Source: Corynebacterium mustelae
GTDB taxonomy: Bacteria; Actinomycetota; Actinomycetes; Mycobacteriales; Mycobacteriaceae
Assembly (NCBI RefSeq): GCF_001020985.1
Contig: NZ_CP011542.1
Span: forward strand, 1,736,001 to 1,800,000
Length of the DNA stretch: 64,000 nt
Direction: 5' to 3'
In this document: positions 1 to 9,379 of the stretch, in pieces
How positions within the stretch are numbered: position 1 is the first letter of the stretch
Layout: each line of letters begins with the position of its first letter
Position numbers and translations under genes: made by a program
Notes under the pieces: model-generated
The model's input: the letters and a program-made list of their open reading frames with translations, nothing else
Told to the model about the DNA's origin: nothing
Database searches by the model: none

Positions 1-166
1 CCGAAAGGTAGTTGCGGAAGATCTCGTCGAGCTCGTTTAATACGTCTGGATTATACGGTTGGTCCCAGAACTCACGATCCTCATCGCGCAGGTAATCGCC
101 ACTGGCAAACGTTCGCAACGTGGCTATGAAATCATCCACCATTGCGGTGAAGTTCTCCGGAATCAT
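1..166 (-). CDS. Hypothetical protein, 3' part cut by window edge
   Basis: The first 55 or so codons of a minus-strand gene; the rest lies before base 1. The ATG at 166 follows the mshC stop codon by only two bases, so it is almost certainly cotranscribed and translationally coupled with mshC. The visible N-terminus begins MIPENFTAMVDDFI and is acidic and apparently soluble, with no signal peptide or membrane segment. I do not recognise the family, and no function can be given from this fragment. Confidence 0.6.
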   Translation of the reverse strand, partial: MIPENFTAMVDDFIATLRTFASGDYLRDEDREFWDQPYNPDVLNELDEIFRNYLS

Positions 167-168
167 GG

Positions 169-1422
169 TTAAATCCTCACGCCGAGTAACCCGTCAACCA
201 AGTTCGTCACTATAATCCCAGCATCGTTATTACCGTGGCGCGTACCTTGTTTGCGTACCGTTCGCGCCCAGGTATCTATCGCCGCCAACGCGGCTGGGGT
301 ATCAAGGTCATTCGCTAAGTGCGCACGCACCGTAGCCACCAATTCTGCGGCCGCAGGAACTGGGCTCTCGATCGCTACTGCGTCTCGCCACAACTGTAGC
401 CGGGCGTTGGCATCAGCTAATACCTGCTCAGACCAATCGCGATCACTGCGGTAATGCCCCGAATAAACACCCAACCGAATTCCAGAGGGCTCATGGCCTG
501 CTTCACGCAACTTTGACACGAAAACCAGGTTTCCCAGCGATTTACTCATCTTGACGCCATCCAATCCGATCATCCCGGTATGGACATAATGTTGTGCCAT
601 CCGACTGCAACCGGTGACTGCTTCGGAGTGCGCGGCAGAAAATTCGTGGTGTGGGAAGATCAGATCCTTGCCACCCCCCTGAATGGCGAAGGTATTGCCT
701 AACCGATTGCGTGCAATGGCGGAGCACTCCACGTGCCAACCTGGACGACCAGCACCAAACGGCGCCTCCCAGGCTGGTTCTCCGGGACGCTCAGCCCGCC
801 AAACTAAAGCATCTAGTGGGTCACGTTTCCCGACGCGATCGGGATCGCCGCCACGTTCGGCAAAGTACTCCAACATCTGTGGTCGGTCGTAATTCGACTC
901 ATAACCGAACTGTTCAGTAGCGGAAATCGATGCATAGATATCGGGGAATTCACTGTCTGCAACAATATACGCCGCACCGGTATCTAAAAGGTGTTGCACC
1001 ATGTCGATGACTTCCGGAACAGATTCCATAGCGCCCACATAATGCTTGGGTGGAAACACCGACAAAGCCGTCATATCCGAACGAAACAAATCTATCTGGC
1101 TGGTGCCCAACTCTCGCCAATCAACGCCATCGCGTTCAGCGCGTTCGAATAGTGGGTCATCAACGTCAGTCACATTTTGCACGTAGGTGACCGCAATACC
1201 AGCGTCGACAAGCATTCGGTACACCAAATCAAACGTCAGATACGTTGCTGCATGCCCTAAGTGTGTGGAGTCATAAGGAGTGATTCCACACACGTACATA
1301 CCAACATGATTGTCCGCCACCGATACGGGTTTGATTACCTCGTCGGCGGTATCGAAAAGCTTTAACGTGGCAGGAGTGCCGCCAATTACTGGCGGGGTCG
1401 AAGGTTGTGGCCATGCATGCAT
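169..1422 (-). CDS. mshC: Cysteine:glucosaminyl-inositol ligase (mycothiol biosynthesis)
   Basis: ATP-dependent ligase joining L-cysteine to 1D-myo-inosityl-2-amino-2-deoxy-glucopyranoside, the penultimate chemistry of mycothiol synthesis in the cytosol. It is a class I cysteinyl-tRNA synthetase paralogue. The zinc/ATP-site segment [14 protein letters not shown] carries the HIGH-like motif, and KMSKS is present late in the chain (VKMSKSLGN). GWHVECSA and [12 protein letters not shown] are typical of MshC. The open frame extends 20 codons further upstream into uppP, but the ATG at 1422 (MHAWPQPS) gives the usual family N-terminus and a length of 417 aa. It sits 10 bases after the uppP stop, in the same orientation, and probably belongs to that transcript. 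MshC and CysS are easily confused; the N-terminal MHAWP-type start and the actinobacterial context favour MshC. Confidence 0.93.
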   Translation of the reverse strand: MHAWPQPSTPPVIGGTPATLKLFDTADEVIKPVSVADNHVGMYVCGITPYDSTHLGHAATYLTFDLVYRMLVDAGIAVTYVQNVTDVDDPLFERAERDGVDWRELGTSQIDLFRSDMTALSVFPPKHYVGAMESVPEVIDMVQHLLDTGAAYIVADSEFPDIYASISATEQFGYESNYDRPQMLEYFAERGGDPDRVGKRDPLDALVWRAERPGEPAWEAPFGAGRPGWHVECSAIARNRLGNTFAIQGGGKDLIFPHHEFSAAHSEAVTGCSRMAQHYVHTGMIGLDGVKMSKSLGNLVFVSKLREAGHEPSGIRLGVYSGHYRSDRDWSEQVLADANARLQLWRDAVAIESPVPAAAELVATVRAHLANDLDTPAALAAIDTWARTVRKQGTRHGNNDAGIIVTNLVDGLLGVRI

Positions 1423-1432
1423 GGCTTCCAGC

Positions 1433-2314
1433 TTAAGGCGTGAGGATTCCTGCCGCCAAAAGTGCCATAACGAACAGACCAACTGGGATGCGATAGGCGG
1501 CGAACCAGCTGAACGAATGGTGCGAAACGAACTTCAATAGCCAGGCGATGGAGGCATAACCGAGCGCAAAAGCGATCACAGTACCGACCAGAAGCTGCAC
1601 ACCGCTAGCTGCTAGTCCGGCTTGAGGCGCAAAGGCGTCAGGCAAACTGAACAACCCAGAGGCCAGCACTGCAGGGATTGCAAGTAAAAAGCTAAATCGC
1701 GCCGCGACCTCGCGGTTTAAGCCAACGAATAAGCCGGCAGAGATCGTGCCGCCGGAGCGAGACACACCAGGGATAAGCGCCAAGCATTGCGCAAGTCCCA
1801 TTACGATCGCGTCTTTCATGGTCAACTGATCGTAGTCGCGCTCCTTCTTCCCCCACTTTTCCGCTGCGATAAACACGAAAGAGAAAAGGACCAAAACTGT
1901 TGCGGTGATCCACATATTCCGCAGAACTTCACGGATATAATCCTTGGCCAAGAAACCAATAATGGCCACCGGAAGTGTGCCGACGATCACCATCCAGCCC
2001 ATGCGATAATCAAAACCACGTTGCTCTTTGCCAAAGAGACCACGAACCCAACCGATAATGATGCGGCAAATATCTTTGGCGAAAAACACTAACACCGCCG
2101 CTTCGGTTCCGAGCTGGACGACAGCCGTAAACGACGCTCCAGCGTCTTGCCCAAAAAGCAGCGACGAAACAATCCGCAAATGCCCGGAAGAACTGATGGG
2201 GAGAAATTCGGTCAATCCCTGAACGATCGACAACACGATGACTTGTAACCACGACATTTGGTCCGAAACTTCTGGCGTGGCCATGCCTTGGGCGACATAA
2301 CTTAGATTCAACAC
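1433..2314 (-). CDS. uppP: Undecaprenyl-diphosphatase (BacA family)
   Basis: Integral membrane phosphatase that recycles undecaprenyl (decaprenyl) pyrophosphate to the monophosphate carrier used for peptidoglycan and arabinogalactan precursors, and confers bacitracin tolerance. Diagnostic motifs are visible: [11 protein letters not shown] near the N-terminus and PGVSRSGGT in the middle. Both are active-site loops of the BacA fold. About eight hydrophobic segments are present. The longest frame starts with GTG at 2314; in-frame ATGs at 2284 and 2257 are alternatives, and no strong Shine-Dalgarno sequence separates them. The gene is followed by mshC on the same strand and is divergent from the lipoprotein gene. 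Confidence 0.95.
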   Translation of the reverse strand: MLNLSYVAQGMATPEVSDQMSWLQVIVLSIVQGLTEFLPISSSGHLRIVSSLLFGQDAGASFTAVVQLGTEAAVLVFFAKDICRIIIGWVRGLFGKEQRGFDYRMGWMVIVGTLPVAIIGFLAKDYIREVLRNMWITATVLVLFSFVFIAAEKWGKKERDYDQLTMKDAIVMGLAQCLALIPGVSRSGGTISAGLFVGLNREVAARFSFLLAIPAVLASGLFSLPDAFAPQAGLAASGVQLLVGTVIAFALGYASIAWLLKFVSHHSFSWFAAYRIPVGLFVMALLAAGILTP

Positions 2315-2373
2315 AAGCGTTAACCGTACACCAGGTAATGGCCCTAAGTGTGCAGCTGCTAGTCTGGAAGATT

Positions 2374-3393
2374 GTGAAAGCTAAAATCCTCCTCACATGC
2401 AGCCTCGGAATATTACTAACTGCATGTAATCCGCCATCTGTGGAAGAAAAACTTCCCGAAGCTATGGGCAACGCCACCCCTGCGGTCTCCCCCGCCGACT
2501 CGGATCCGGAGGGAACTGTAATTTCGCTGGCCGAGAAGTACTCGAAAGTCGAGGATCTAGAACGCATCGGTGATGTTATTGCTATTCGGGCAACCGATAC
2601 TGTAGCCCTAGGAACCTTAGATGCATTTAAAAAATCCGAACCGCAGATAGTCACTATTGACCCCGCCTGTAGCGATATGACCGGCGGAAATGCCACCGAT
2701 GAGTTTATTTTTGCCTGCCCAGATGGAGTCTATGCGCTTTCTCCGTCGACGAAATCCGGGGAAAAACTCACACAGCTATTCGCCGCAGATTTCCCGTTAA
2801 GCACCGCGGTCAAAACCCGTTCAGGTGACATCGTGGCAGGAGCGTCCGATCGCACCGAGTTACTTGTTATTGACCCATCAGGTACGGCCACTTCGTTAAC
2901 CGTCGACGATCCGACAGACCAGTTGCTGGCAGTGGCAAACGGCGACAAACCCGACGCGGTTTACCGGATTAATCGAACCGCAACCGTGATTCAAAACATC
3001 AACGTTGATCAACGAACCTTGGGGGCAAAGCTACGGGTAGGCCTAGGAGTCGGCACGATTGCCGGCGGCGAAAATGGCATGGCGATCGCTGCCGATGCGA
3101 TTGGCAACCAATTCGGAATCTATCTTGCCGACGATGTCATTCGCTTGCAGCAAACCACACCCACTCACGGTCAGTCCCCCTGGACGGCCGCGTGGGATCA
3201 GAAAAACCAGTTAGTCTGGGTTGCTACTACCAGTGATAATCAAATACGTAGTTATTCCATTTCGGCCGGGACTGGCGAAGAAACTGCAACCTTCGCATCC
3301 GCTTCCAATGTTCACGCGCTCACCGTCATGCCAGATGGCGTCGTGGTGGCAGCTTCGGAATCCGGCGATGGGCTTCAGGTCATTTCGCCGTAA
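2374..3393 (+). CDS. Putative secreted lipoprotein, beta-propeller-like
   Basis: A lipoprotein signal peptide is clear: a basic start, a hydrophobic core, and the lipobox LLTAC just before an acidic, low-complexity linker ([20 protein letters not shown]). I placed the start at the GTG at 2374 (VKAKILL...), which gives a normal short n-region; an ATG at 2338 would add 12 residues. The mature part (about 310 aa) has repeated segments of the type seen in YncE/PQQ-like beta-propellers, such as [19 protein letters not shown] and [15 protein letters not shown]. Ligand unknown. The gene is divergent from uppP and about 55 bases upstream of pyrD. A lipoprotein in this position between uppP and pyrD is, as I recall, conserved in corynebacteria. 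Confidence 0.8.
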   Translation: MKAKILLTCSLGILLTACNPPSVEEKLPEAMGNATPAVSPADSDPEGTVISLAEKYSKVEDLERIGDVIAIRATDTVALGTLDAFKKSEPQIVTIDPACSDMTGGNATDEFIFACPDGVYALSPSTKSGEKLTQLFAADFPLSTAVKTRSGDIVAGASDRTELLVIDPSGTATSLTVDDPTDQLLAVANGDKPDAVYRINRTATVIQNINVDQRTLGAKLRVGLGVGTIAGGENGMAIAADAIGNQFGIYLADDVIRLQQTTPTHGQSPWTAAWDQKNQLVWVATTSDNQIRSYSISAGTGEETATFASASNVHALTVMPDGVVVAASESGDGLQVISP

Positions 3394-3448
3394 CTAGTTG
3401 TTTTCGGGTTACATAACGTACCAATTTTGTTTCGATCAAAGGTTGATT

Positions 3449-4564
3449 ATGACTTTCACTAACCAGCACCCATTACGCACCAAAGCATATAGTGCTGCGC
3501 TCAAAGCAATGTTTAAACTGCCGCCAGAGCGAATCCACGGTTTTATCGCAACCGGAATGAGCGGCATGCAAAAGACTCCTATTGTTGCTTCCAGCCTGCG
3601 GAAGCTCCTGGTTGTCGATGACCCGATTCTTTCCCAGGAAGTTTTCGGAGTTCACTTTCCCCGGCCACTCGGGCTGGCCGCTGGTTTCGATAAAAATGGG
3701 CACTCCCCTGACGCGTGGGGCGCCGTTGGTTTTGGCTTCGCTGAGCTTGGGACGGTTACGGCACAACCACAGCCGGGAAATCCCACGCCACGACTATTCC
3801 GCTTGCCTGCGGACAAAGCGATTATCAATCGCATGGGGTTTAACAACGCTGGTGCGTTAGCGGTGGCACACAATCTGCGGCGGCGTACCACTACCGACGT
3901 AATTGGCATCAATATCGGTAAAACAAAGGTCATTCCAGCAGAAGAGGCGGTGGCTGACTACCGCCGTTCGGCTTCACTGTTGGGTGATTTGGCTGATTAC
4001 CTGGTGGTTAATGTGTCCTCGCCTAATACCCCTGGATTGCGTGATCTCCAGGCAGTGGAATCACTTCGTCCGATCTTGGCCGCAGTGCAGGAATCGACCG
4101 AAGTTCCCGTATTGGTCAAAATCGCACCGGACTTAAGCGACGAGGACGTCGACGCGGTAGCAGATCTCGCTGAAGAACTATCCCTTGACGGGATTGTCGC
4201 CACCAACACCACGATTTCCCGCGATGGATTGGCTACTCCTGCGACGGAAATAGCGGCCATAGGTGCAGGTGGATTATCCGGTCCGCCTGTTGCCGATCGT
4301 GCGTTGGAAGTATTGCGGCGGCTATACGCCAGGGTTGGCGGAAAACTTGTGCTCATCGGTGTCGGCGGAGTCTCAACGCCTCAGCAAGCATGGGAACGAA
4401 TCGCAGCGGGTGCAACATTACTGCAGGGATATACCGGGTTAATTTACGGCGGCCCAGATTGGATTAGAGATATTCACCTCGGCATAGCAGCACAGTTGCG
4501 TGCCCACGGATTATCCAGCATCACGGAAGCAATCGGCAGCGATCTTCCGTGGACGCTGGATTAG
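3449..4564 (+). CDS. pyrD: Dihydroorotate dehydrogenase (quinone), class 2
   Basis: Membrane-associated flavoenzyme that oxidises dihydroorotate to orotate with menaquinone as acceptor, the fourth step of pyrimidine synthesis. Sequence signatures are [15 protein letters not shown] (FMN-site start), [25 protein letters not shown] with the class 2 catalytic serine, VKIAPDL, TNTTISR and [15 protein letters not shown]. The long open frame begins at 3398, but the ATG at 3449 ([10 protein letters not shown]) has an AAAGG a few bases upstream and gives a 371-aa protein of normal family length with the expected short amphipathic N-terminal helix. A strong bidirectional hairpin terminator follows the stop codon. 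Confidence 0.95.
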   Translation: MTFTNQHPLRTKAYSAALKAMFKLPPERIHGFIATGMSGMQKTPIVASSLRKLLVVDDPILSQEVFGVHFPRPLGLAAGFDKNGHSPDAWGAVGFGFAELGTVTAQPQPGNPTPRLFRLPADKAIINRMGFNNAGALAVAHNLRRRTTTDVIGINIGKTKVIPAEEAVADYRRSASLLGDLADYLVVNVSSPNTPGLRDLQAVESLRPILAAVQESTEVPVLVKIAPDLSDEDVDAVADLAEELSLDGIVATNTTISRDGLATPATEIAAIGAGGLSGPPVADRALEVLRRLYARVGGKLVLIGVGGVSTPQQAWERIAAGATLLQGYTGLIYGGPDWIRDIHLGIAAQLRAHGLSSITEAIGSDLPWTLD

Positions 4565-4575
4565 AAGGTACGCAA

Positions 4576-4624
4576 AAGCCTGACCAAAACTCAGCATTTC
4601 GTTGAGTGTTTGGGCAGGCTTTCT
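4576..4624. terminator. Bidirectional hairpin terminator after pyrD
   Basis: A long inverted repeat: AAAGCCTG and AAAACTCA pair with TGAGTGTTT and CAGGCTTT around a short loop, followed by a T-rich stretch on the plus strand and preceded by A-rich sequence. It lies between the convergent pyrD and the small membrane protein gene and can end both transcripts. Confidence 0.85.
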
Positions 4625-4660
4625 TGTTGCGGTGAAGTATAGGTTGTGAGCCCAGACGCC

Positions 4661-5041
4661 TTATTTTGGAGTTACTGCCCGACGGATAGCAAGGGAACAA
4701 GCAAAAGCCAAGAGTGCGTAGGCAGGAAGCCAAAACTGATCCCATACCATAAGCACCATGTGCGGCAAGAACCGGCTGCCAACCACCAGAATCAGAGCTG
4801 TCGTGAGCGCAACCACCTGAACAATGCTTGCCTTTTGATTCCGGTTGATGGTCGCAAACGCCCCAAGAACCGCACCGGCAATAACGATTGCTAAAAACCG
4901 AGGAGTTACCTCAAATGGTGTCATCCAACCGTTGGTTATTACCTCCACCGCAGTGAAAATAGCAAGCACAATAGCGACTGCCATGAACGCACCACCGACA
5001 CGAATGGGTACGGGAATTGTGACGGCGGCGTCTTTAGTCAT
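4661..5041 (-). CDS. Small four-TM membrane protein of unknown function
   Basis: A 126-aa hydrophobic protein beginning MTKDAAVTIP at the ATG at 5041, which overlaps the last codons of the PEBP-family gene (AATGACTAA), so the two are translationally coupled. Four likely membrane spans are visible, around VGGAFMAVAIVLAIF, PRFLAIVIAGAVLG, IVQVVALTTALILVV and FWLPAYALLAFAC. The short basic tail suggests a cytosolic C-terminus. The upstream extension of the open frame to 5164 is the antisense of the neighbour's reading and is not coding. I recognise no named family. It resembles small DUF-type actinobacterial membrane proteins. Confidence 0.75.
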   Translation of the reverse strand: MTKDAAVTIPVPIRVGGAFMAVAIVLAIFTAVEVITNGWMTPFEVTPRFLAIVIAGAVLGAFATINRNQKASIVQVVALTTALILVVGSRFLPHMVLMVWDQFWLPAYALLAFACSLAIRRAVTPK

Positions 5042-5579
5042 TCTGGTACCAGCCCCAAATGATTGAGCGAGCAAGTGAGTGGAAATACAGATTGAACCCG
5101 AGAACCGTCGCCGTAGCGGTTTCTGGAATATCGAGCTTTTCGACGTCCACTGCGTGCACCGCAAACAGGTAGCGGTGCGGACCGTGCCCCGCTGGTGGCT
5201 GCGGACCGTAATAGCCCTTCAACTGCGCATCACAGCCCAGAGTCACAACCTCATCGAGTCCCAGGAGCTTCTCATCGGCTTTGCCTGCACCAGTTGGTAA
5301 TTCGGTAACCGATACCGGAATATTAAAGGCTGCCCAGTGCCAAAAGCCAGAGGCTGTTGGTGCATCCGGGTCGAAACACGTGATTGCGATGGATTTTGTT
5401 CCTTCAGGAAGTGCAGACCACGCAAGATGTGGCGAAATATTGGAGGGCGCGGCGTGCTTTTCGTCGAGTTTATCGCCGCTTTCAAAATCGTCGGAATGCA
5501 AGGGAAACGTTGGCAAGTTTTTCAAGGCCGCATAGGGATCCGGCCCGGGAAATCGAGGATCATTAGCGTAAGTCGTCAT
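5034..5579 (-). CDS. YbhB/YbcL family PEBP-like protein (Raf kinase inhibitor-like)
   Basis: A 181-aa phosphatidylethanolamine-binding-protein fold, cytosolic (no signal peptide). The family hallmarks FDPDAPTASGFWHW and GYYGPQPPAGHGPHRYLFAVHAVD form the anion-binding pocket. Bacterial members are soluble and their ligand is unsettled. Some affect signalling or act as inhibitors, so no specific role is claimed. The gene lies 15 bases downstream of the ABC exporter pair on the same strand and overlaps the next gene by 8 bases, so all four probably form one operon. Confidence 0.92.
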   Translation of the reverse strand: MTTYANDPRFPGPDPYAALKNLPTFPLHSDDFESGDKLDEKHAAPSNISPHLAWSALPEGTKSIAITCFDPDAPTASGFWHWAAFNIPVSVTELPTGAGKADEKLLGLDEVVTLGCDAQLKGYYGPQPPAGHGPHRYLFAVHAVDVEKLDIPETATATVLGFNLYFHSLARSIIWGWYQND

Positions 5580-5594
5580 GAATTCATTCTTACC

Positions 5595-7400
5595 TTAGTT
5601 CTTGTGACTATGGCCACTCCAACGCGCGAAAAGTTGCGCATATCTCCCCTCCTGGGCAAGCAATTCATCGTGTGTGCCGTCCTCAACAATGACACCCTGG
5701 TCCATCAAAATAATCCGGTCGGCGACTACGGCTTGGTCAAGCCGGTGCGCCACAACCAAGGCTGTCCGTGATTCGGTGACTTTCTGTGCCGCAGCTTCAA
5801 TTAATTCCGCGTACTCGCTACCTGCTTCAGACGTAGGTTCGTCAAGAATCAGCACGTGCGGTTGGCGTAACGCTACCCGTGCCAATGCAATTTGTTGTTG
5901 CACCTCCGGATTCAGCGGTTCTGCACCCGCACCAACTTCGGTATCTAGCCCGAGCGGAAAAGACCTATTGAAGCTCACAGAGTCTTTAGCAAGCCCCACC
6001 ATTTCTAGTGCGGCATGAAGCTCATCGTCTGTTGCTTGAGGATTCGCCATGAGAAGATCATCCCGCAGTGTTCCTGAGAACACGTGAACTTCCTGGCTAA
6101 TCAAGGTTACGTTGCGCGCCGTCCACACATCAGAAACCGTTTGAAGATCCACATCACCAACCGTTATGCTTCCGCTAGTTGGATGCAGTAAGCCTGTGAC
6201 CAGCGAAGCCAGGGTAGATTTACCTGCCCCTGAAGCCCCAACGAGTGCTGTTGTCGTTCCCGCTTTTAAGGTTAAAGACAAGTCGGGAATCGCTGGTGAT
6301 GTAGTATCAGGATAGCTATAGCTTAAATTCTTAATTACTACATCGACTGTTTTGGTTAAATCAGGGGCGACAACAGTTTGCTTTGTCTCTGTCATTTTTG
6401 CCAGCGCTACCGCACGGCCAAGACGGGTTAATCCTTCTTGAATGTCGCCAGCGAAAAACATGGCGTTAAAGACTTGGACCTCGGCCCGAACTACGAGAAA
6501 AACTGCTGCTGAAGCGGCACCTGCCGAAATTTCACCTGATGAAACCAACCATATTCCTAGCCCCAAAGTTCCTAGTAGCCACAACCCAAATGCAGATTGA
6601 GCTAGGAAAAGTAACCGAATGATGTGTGGTAATCGATCACCGCCTGCCTGTAGCGCTTGCCAACTTGTCTTATTCATCCTTGTGAGTGCCCACCTGCTAA
6701 TCGAAAAAGCACGTATGGTTTCCAATCCGCGAAGGGTATCAAGCACCAGCGAATTCCGGCGGGCTTCGCTAGCTGACATTACGTTCGTGACAGCTGGTAA
6801 TGCCATAATCCAACGGCGCGCGATGGGAAAGATCAACAGAAATACTGCGAGCAAGACCAAACTATAACGGAGATCAATGAATATGACGGAAATTGCCGTG
6901 AATGGGAAAATGAAAGCTGAAACCAAAACCCGCATGCCAATGTGGCTGAAGGTGTTAATGGGCTGGTCAATGTCCTTAGTCATCCGTGATATGACATTAC
7001 CGGTGCCCAACCTCATAATTTCCGGGATCGGTGATTGCAGGGTCGAGCTCAAGCAGGCGCGTTTAAGATCGATGCTAACAAATCTCAATTTCAAGCCAAT
7101 GACGTAATTGATCAAGGCTTTAACCACGGAGTTTAAGATCGTGCATGTAGCAACGATTCCAATTAACGCAATAATTGCAGGTTTTCCTTCACCCACCACC
7201 GGCAACGGTGTTCCAGAAAGCGCATCAACAAAATAGCCGAGAATCGTAGATTCCAGAACATAAAACACCAAGTAAATACTGACGAGAATCAGGATCCCAA
7301 GCCACCATTTACGACTCATTGCATGAGGAAGCGTTGCGAAATAGCGCAGGGTCTCCCTAGGGCTTGCTGGGGAAATTGCATCCGCCGTAGACGTTTTCAT
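5595..7400 (-). CDS. ABC exporter half-transporter, subunit with intact Walker A
   Basis: A type IV ABC exporter half-molecule (601 aa): an N-terminal six-helix permease (roughly residues 35-320) and a C-terminal ATPase. Walker [10 protein letters not shown] is at about 388-396, the Q-loop (SQEVHVF) at 435, Walker B LILDEP at 517-522 with the catalytic Glu521, and the switch His552 (VVAHRL). The signature motif is destroyed: LNPEV at 496-500 replaces LSGGQ. The D-loop reads SEAGS instead of SALD. It overlaps the upstream exporter gene by four bases (ATGA), so the two are made together and should heterodimerise. The degenerate signature is complementary to the partner, which keeps LSGGQ but has no Walker A. 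Substrate unknown; multidrug, lipid or peptide export is possible. Confidence 0.9.
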   Translation of the reverse strand: MKTSTADAISPASPRETLRYFATLPHAMSRKWWLGILILVSIYLVFYVLESTILGYFVDALSGTPLPVVGEGKPAIIALIGIVATCTILNSVVKALINYVIGLKLRFVSIDLKRACLSSTLQSPIPEIMRLGTGNVISRMTKDIDQPINTFSHIGMRVLVSAFIFPFTAISVIFIDLRYSLVLLAVFLLIFPIARRWIMALPAVTNVMSASEARRNSLVLDTLRGLETIRAFSISRWALTRMNKTSWQALQAGGDRLPHIIRLLFLAQSAFGLWLLGTLGLGIWLVSSGEISAGAASAAVFLVVRAEVQVFNAMFFAGDIQEGLTRLGRAVALAKMTETKQTVVAPDLTKTVDVVIKNLSYSYPDTTSPAIPDLSLTLKAGTTTALVGASGAGKSTLASLVTGLLHPTSGSITVGDVDLQTVSDVWTARNVTLISQEVHVFSGTLRDDLLMANPQATDDELHAALEMVGLAKDSVSFNRSFPLGLDTEVGAGAEPLNPEVQQQIALARVALRQPHVLILDEPTSEAGSEYAELIEAAAQKVTESRTALVVAHRLDQAVVADRIILMDQGVIVEDGTHDELLAQEGRYAQLFARWSGHSHKN

Positions 7401-9013
7401 CTGCGATTTCCTTCCCTAGCTGCTTGTCGCCATGTCTTGCGGCCACTCATGACGACTGTAATTTGATCGGAACGTTTTTCTTTGATGGCCCGAACCACAG
7501 TATCGAGAGTGACTGCATCCAGGCCGGTAGCGGGTTCGTCGAAAAGCAATATACGTGGATTGCGCGCCAAAGCTCGCGCCAGTGCCACCCGTTGACGCTG
7601 TCCACCCGATAAATTCAAGCCAGCCTCGCCCAACGGAGTAGTTGGCAAATTACCGTCAGCATCGATACCGCCCAACCTGGAAATAATATCGCCGCATGCT
7701 GCGGCATCCAGTGCCGCCAAGACTTCATCATGTGGTAGATCCCCCAGTGGGTTGACGTTGTCCGCCAGTGTTCCCTCAAAAATACTGACTACGTGGGGTG
7801 CAGCTAAAACCCCATCAGCTGTAGCCAGCAAGTGATAATTTGCGTAGTTCTCTGAACTTAACGCCCACACATGCAGGCCAGGATTTTTCTCCAACTTACG
7901 CACCAGTTCTTCTGCTTTTTCTCGATCAGCTTCAGACTGTTTTTCCTGAGCACTGGAGTCCAAATCGGCTAGCAACTTACTTATCCTATCCCCTGCCGCC
8001 ACCGCGCGAGCCCACGTACTCGTCATCATGCTCAGTGAATACCCTAAATGCTGCAACGCGGGAGGACCAAGCAGCGCTATCGACAAAAATTCGCCGGGGG
8101 CGATTGCGTCGTTATATGCGAGCATCGCCGCGTATCCGATGGTGATTAATCCCAAAATCGCGGGAACAAATTGGCGCACAAATTCCAGTGAAACTGATAC
8201 CCGCACATCCGTAATCATTTTTGCTAACACGGTTTCGCTAGAAGCATTGAACCGGTTACGGGTCGTTTCAACTGCTCCAAGTCCTTTCACCACCCGCGCA
8301 CCTTGAGCGACATCAGTTGCCAGCCCGGTTAAGGCAGCTTCTGCTTGTCGACGCGCAGCCGAGACACGAGTTACCGGTTTTGCGGTAAATGCTGCTACCA
8401 CGGCAACCAGCAAAGCGCCGATAGGTAATAGCAACCCGATTACTAGTGATAATGGTGCTAATGCCACCGCAGCGCCAATAACATATGCGACCATAACTAC
8501 CGGAAATGACAAAATTTGACGGACTTCCGCGCAGGTTGAGACGTCTGTGTCAACGGTGCTGAGAATCATTCCCGGACTTTGATTTAATCCCGGGGAGAGC
8601 AACAATCGTTCAGTAAGAAATAGCCTAACTTCATGTATCACTCGGCCGATCCCTATATCTACCAGGCCGTCAGAGGTAGTCTCGCCGAGGATCTGCGAAA
8701 ACATAATCACAATAAGTATGGCCAACGGAAATGCGATTTGCGCCGCCGCGCCAGTTTCAAATGCGGAGTCGACAATCTTGCCAATAACTACCGCACTAAA
8801 AGCACTAACACCAGAACTAATACATAGAATTAGAACTTGTAAAAACGTTACCCTCGGGTATGCGAACAGCAAGCTTAGAGCCACGCGCTTTCCAGACGTC
8901 CATTTTTCAACGCGGGCTGGCTGGGTTACGGACATAGTGCTTGGCGGATTCGCTGGGGCAAACCATGACCAAGTAGGCAGACGACGCAGTGTAAACGGAG
9001 TTTTTGAGGCCAT
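7397..9013 (-). CDS. ABC exporter half-transporter lacking a Walker A motif
   Basis: Partner subunit of the preceding exporter, about 538 aa from the ATG at 9013 (a GTG four codons upstream is also possible). The permease part has six likely helices. The nucleotide-binding domain is reduced to about 155 residues. No P-loop (GxxGxGKS/T) is present anywhere, and the region before [10 protein letters not shown] is replaced by an unrelated stretch ([14 protein letters not shown]). The second half is well conserved: [15 protein letters not shown] near 468-482, Walker B ILLFDEP and D-loop TGLD. The chain then stops soon after VVMSGRKTW, with no switch histidine. This is therefore a signature donor rather than an independent ATPase. 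It is not an obvious pseudogene, since the frame is open and coupled to its partner. Confidence 0.88.
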   Translation of the reverse strand: MASKTPFTLRRLPTWSWFAPANPPSTMSVTQPARVEKWTSGKRVALSLLFAYPRVTFLQVLILCISSGVSAFSAVVIGKIVDSAFETGAAAQIAFPLAILIVIMFSQILGETTSDGLVDIGIGRVIHEVRLFLTERLLLSPGLNQSPGMILSTVDTDVSTCAEVRQILSFPVVMVAYVIGAAVALAPLSLVIGLLLPIGALLVAVVAAFTAKPVTRVSAARRQAEAALTGLATDVAQGARVVKGLGAVETTRNRFNASSETVLAKMITDVRVSVSLEFVRQFVPAILGLITIGYAAMLAYNDAIAPGEFLSIALLGPPALQHLGYSLSMMTSTWARAVAAGDRISKLLADLDSSAQEKQSEADREKAEELVRKLEKNPGLHVWALSSENYANYHLLATADGVLAAPHVVSIFEGTLADNVNPLGDLPHDEVLAALDAAACGDIISRLGGIDADGNLPTTPLGEAGLNLSGGQRQRVALARALARNPRILLFDEPATGLDAVTLDTVVRAIKEKRSDQITVVMSGRKTWRQAAREGNRR

Positions 9014-9080
9014 AATTCTTAACACAATAGCAATTACAATGGTGAACCGCTACCTGCAAAAATCCGATTATACTGGGGAT

Positions 9081-9109
9081 TTGCGATATATGGCTAGGTG
9101 ACCTAAAGT
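9081..9109 (+). promoter_or_regulatory. Probable promoter of tRNA-Leu
   Basis: TTGCGA at 9081-9086 and TAAAGT at 9104-9109, separated by 17 bases, form a good sigma-A-type promoter. The expected start at about 9116 lies some 36 bases before the mature tRNA. Confidence 0.6.
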
Positions 9110-9151
9110 GTAGCGAGTGCCCAGCTAAAACAGCTGAAAACAAAACCCAAA

Positions 9152-9237
9152 GCCCGGGTGGCGGAATGGCAGACGCGCTAGCTTGAGGTGCTAGTGTCCT
9201 ACTAACGGACGTGGGGGTTCAAGTCCCCCCTCGGGCA
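9152..9237 (+). tRNA. tRNA-Leu (anticodon GAG)
   Basis: A class II tRNA of 86 nt. The acceptor stem pairs GCCCGGG with CTCGGGC, followed by discriminator A. The anticodon arm is CTAGC-TTGAGGT-GCTAG with anticodon GAG. A long variable arm is present and the T-arm contains GGGGGTTCAAGTCCCCC. It would read CUC/CUU leucine codons. CCA is not encoded. A rho-independent terminator follows. Confidence 0.97.
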
Positions 9238-9261
9238 CACTGTGTTGAGACAGTAATGAAG

Positions 9262-9291
9262 GACCCACACCATATTGGTTGGGTCTTTTTT
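9262..9291 (+). terminator. Terminator after tRNA-Leu
   Basis: Hairpin GACCCA...TGGGTC, extended by ACC/GGT inside the loop, followed by six T residues: a canonical rho-independent terminator about 25 bases after the tRNA. Confidence 0.88.
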
Positions 9292-9379
9292 AATAAGTGT
9301 TTCAATCAGGCACCATTTATGTTGTGGGGGGCAAAGGGGTCAAGGTAATCCCCCTAACTTTGGTAGCCCCCTACATTTC

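Noticed and set aside
9152..9240. Integration site with direct repeat of the tRNA-Leu 3' end
   Set aside because: I searched by eye for a second copy of the T-arm/acceptor sequence up to 23 kb and found none; no integrase gene is present either.
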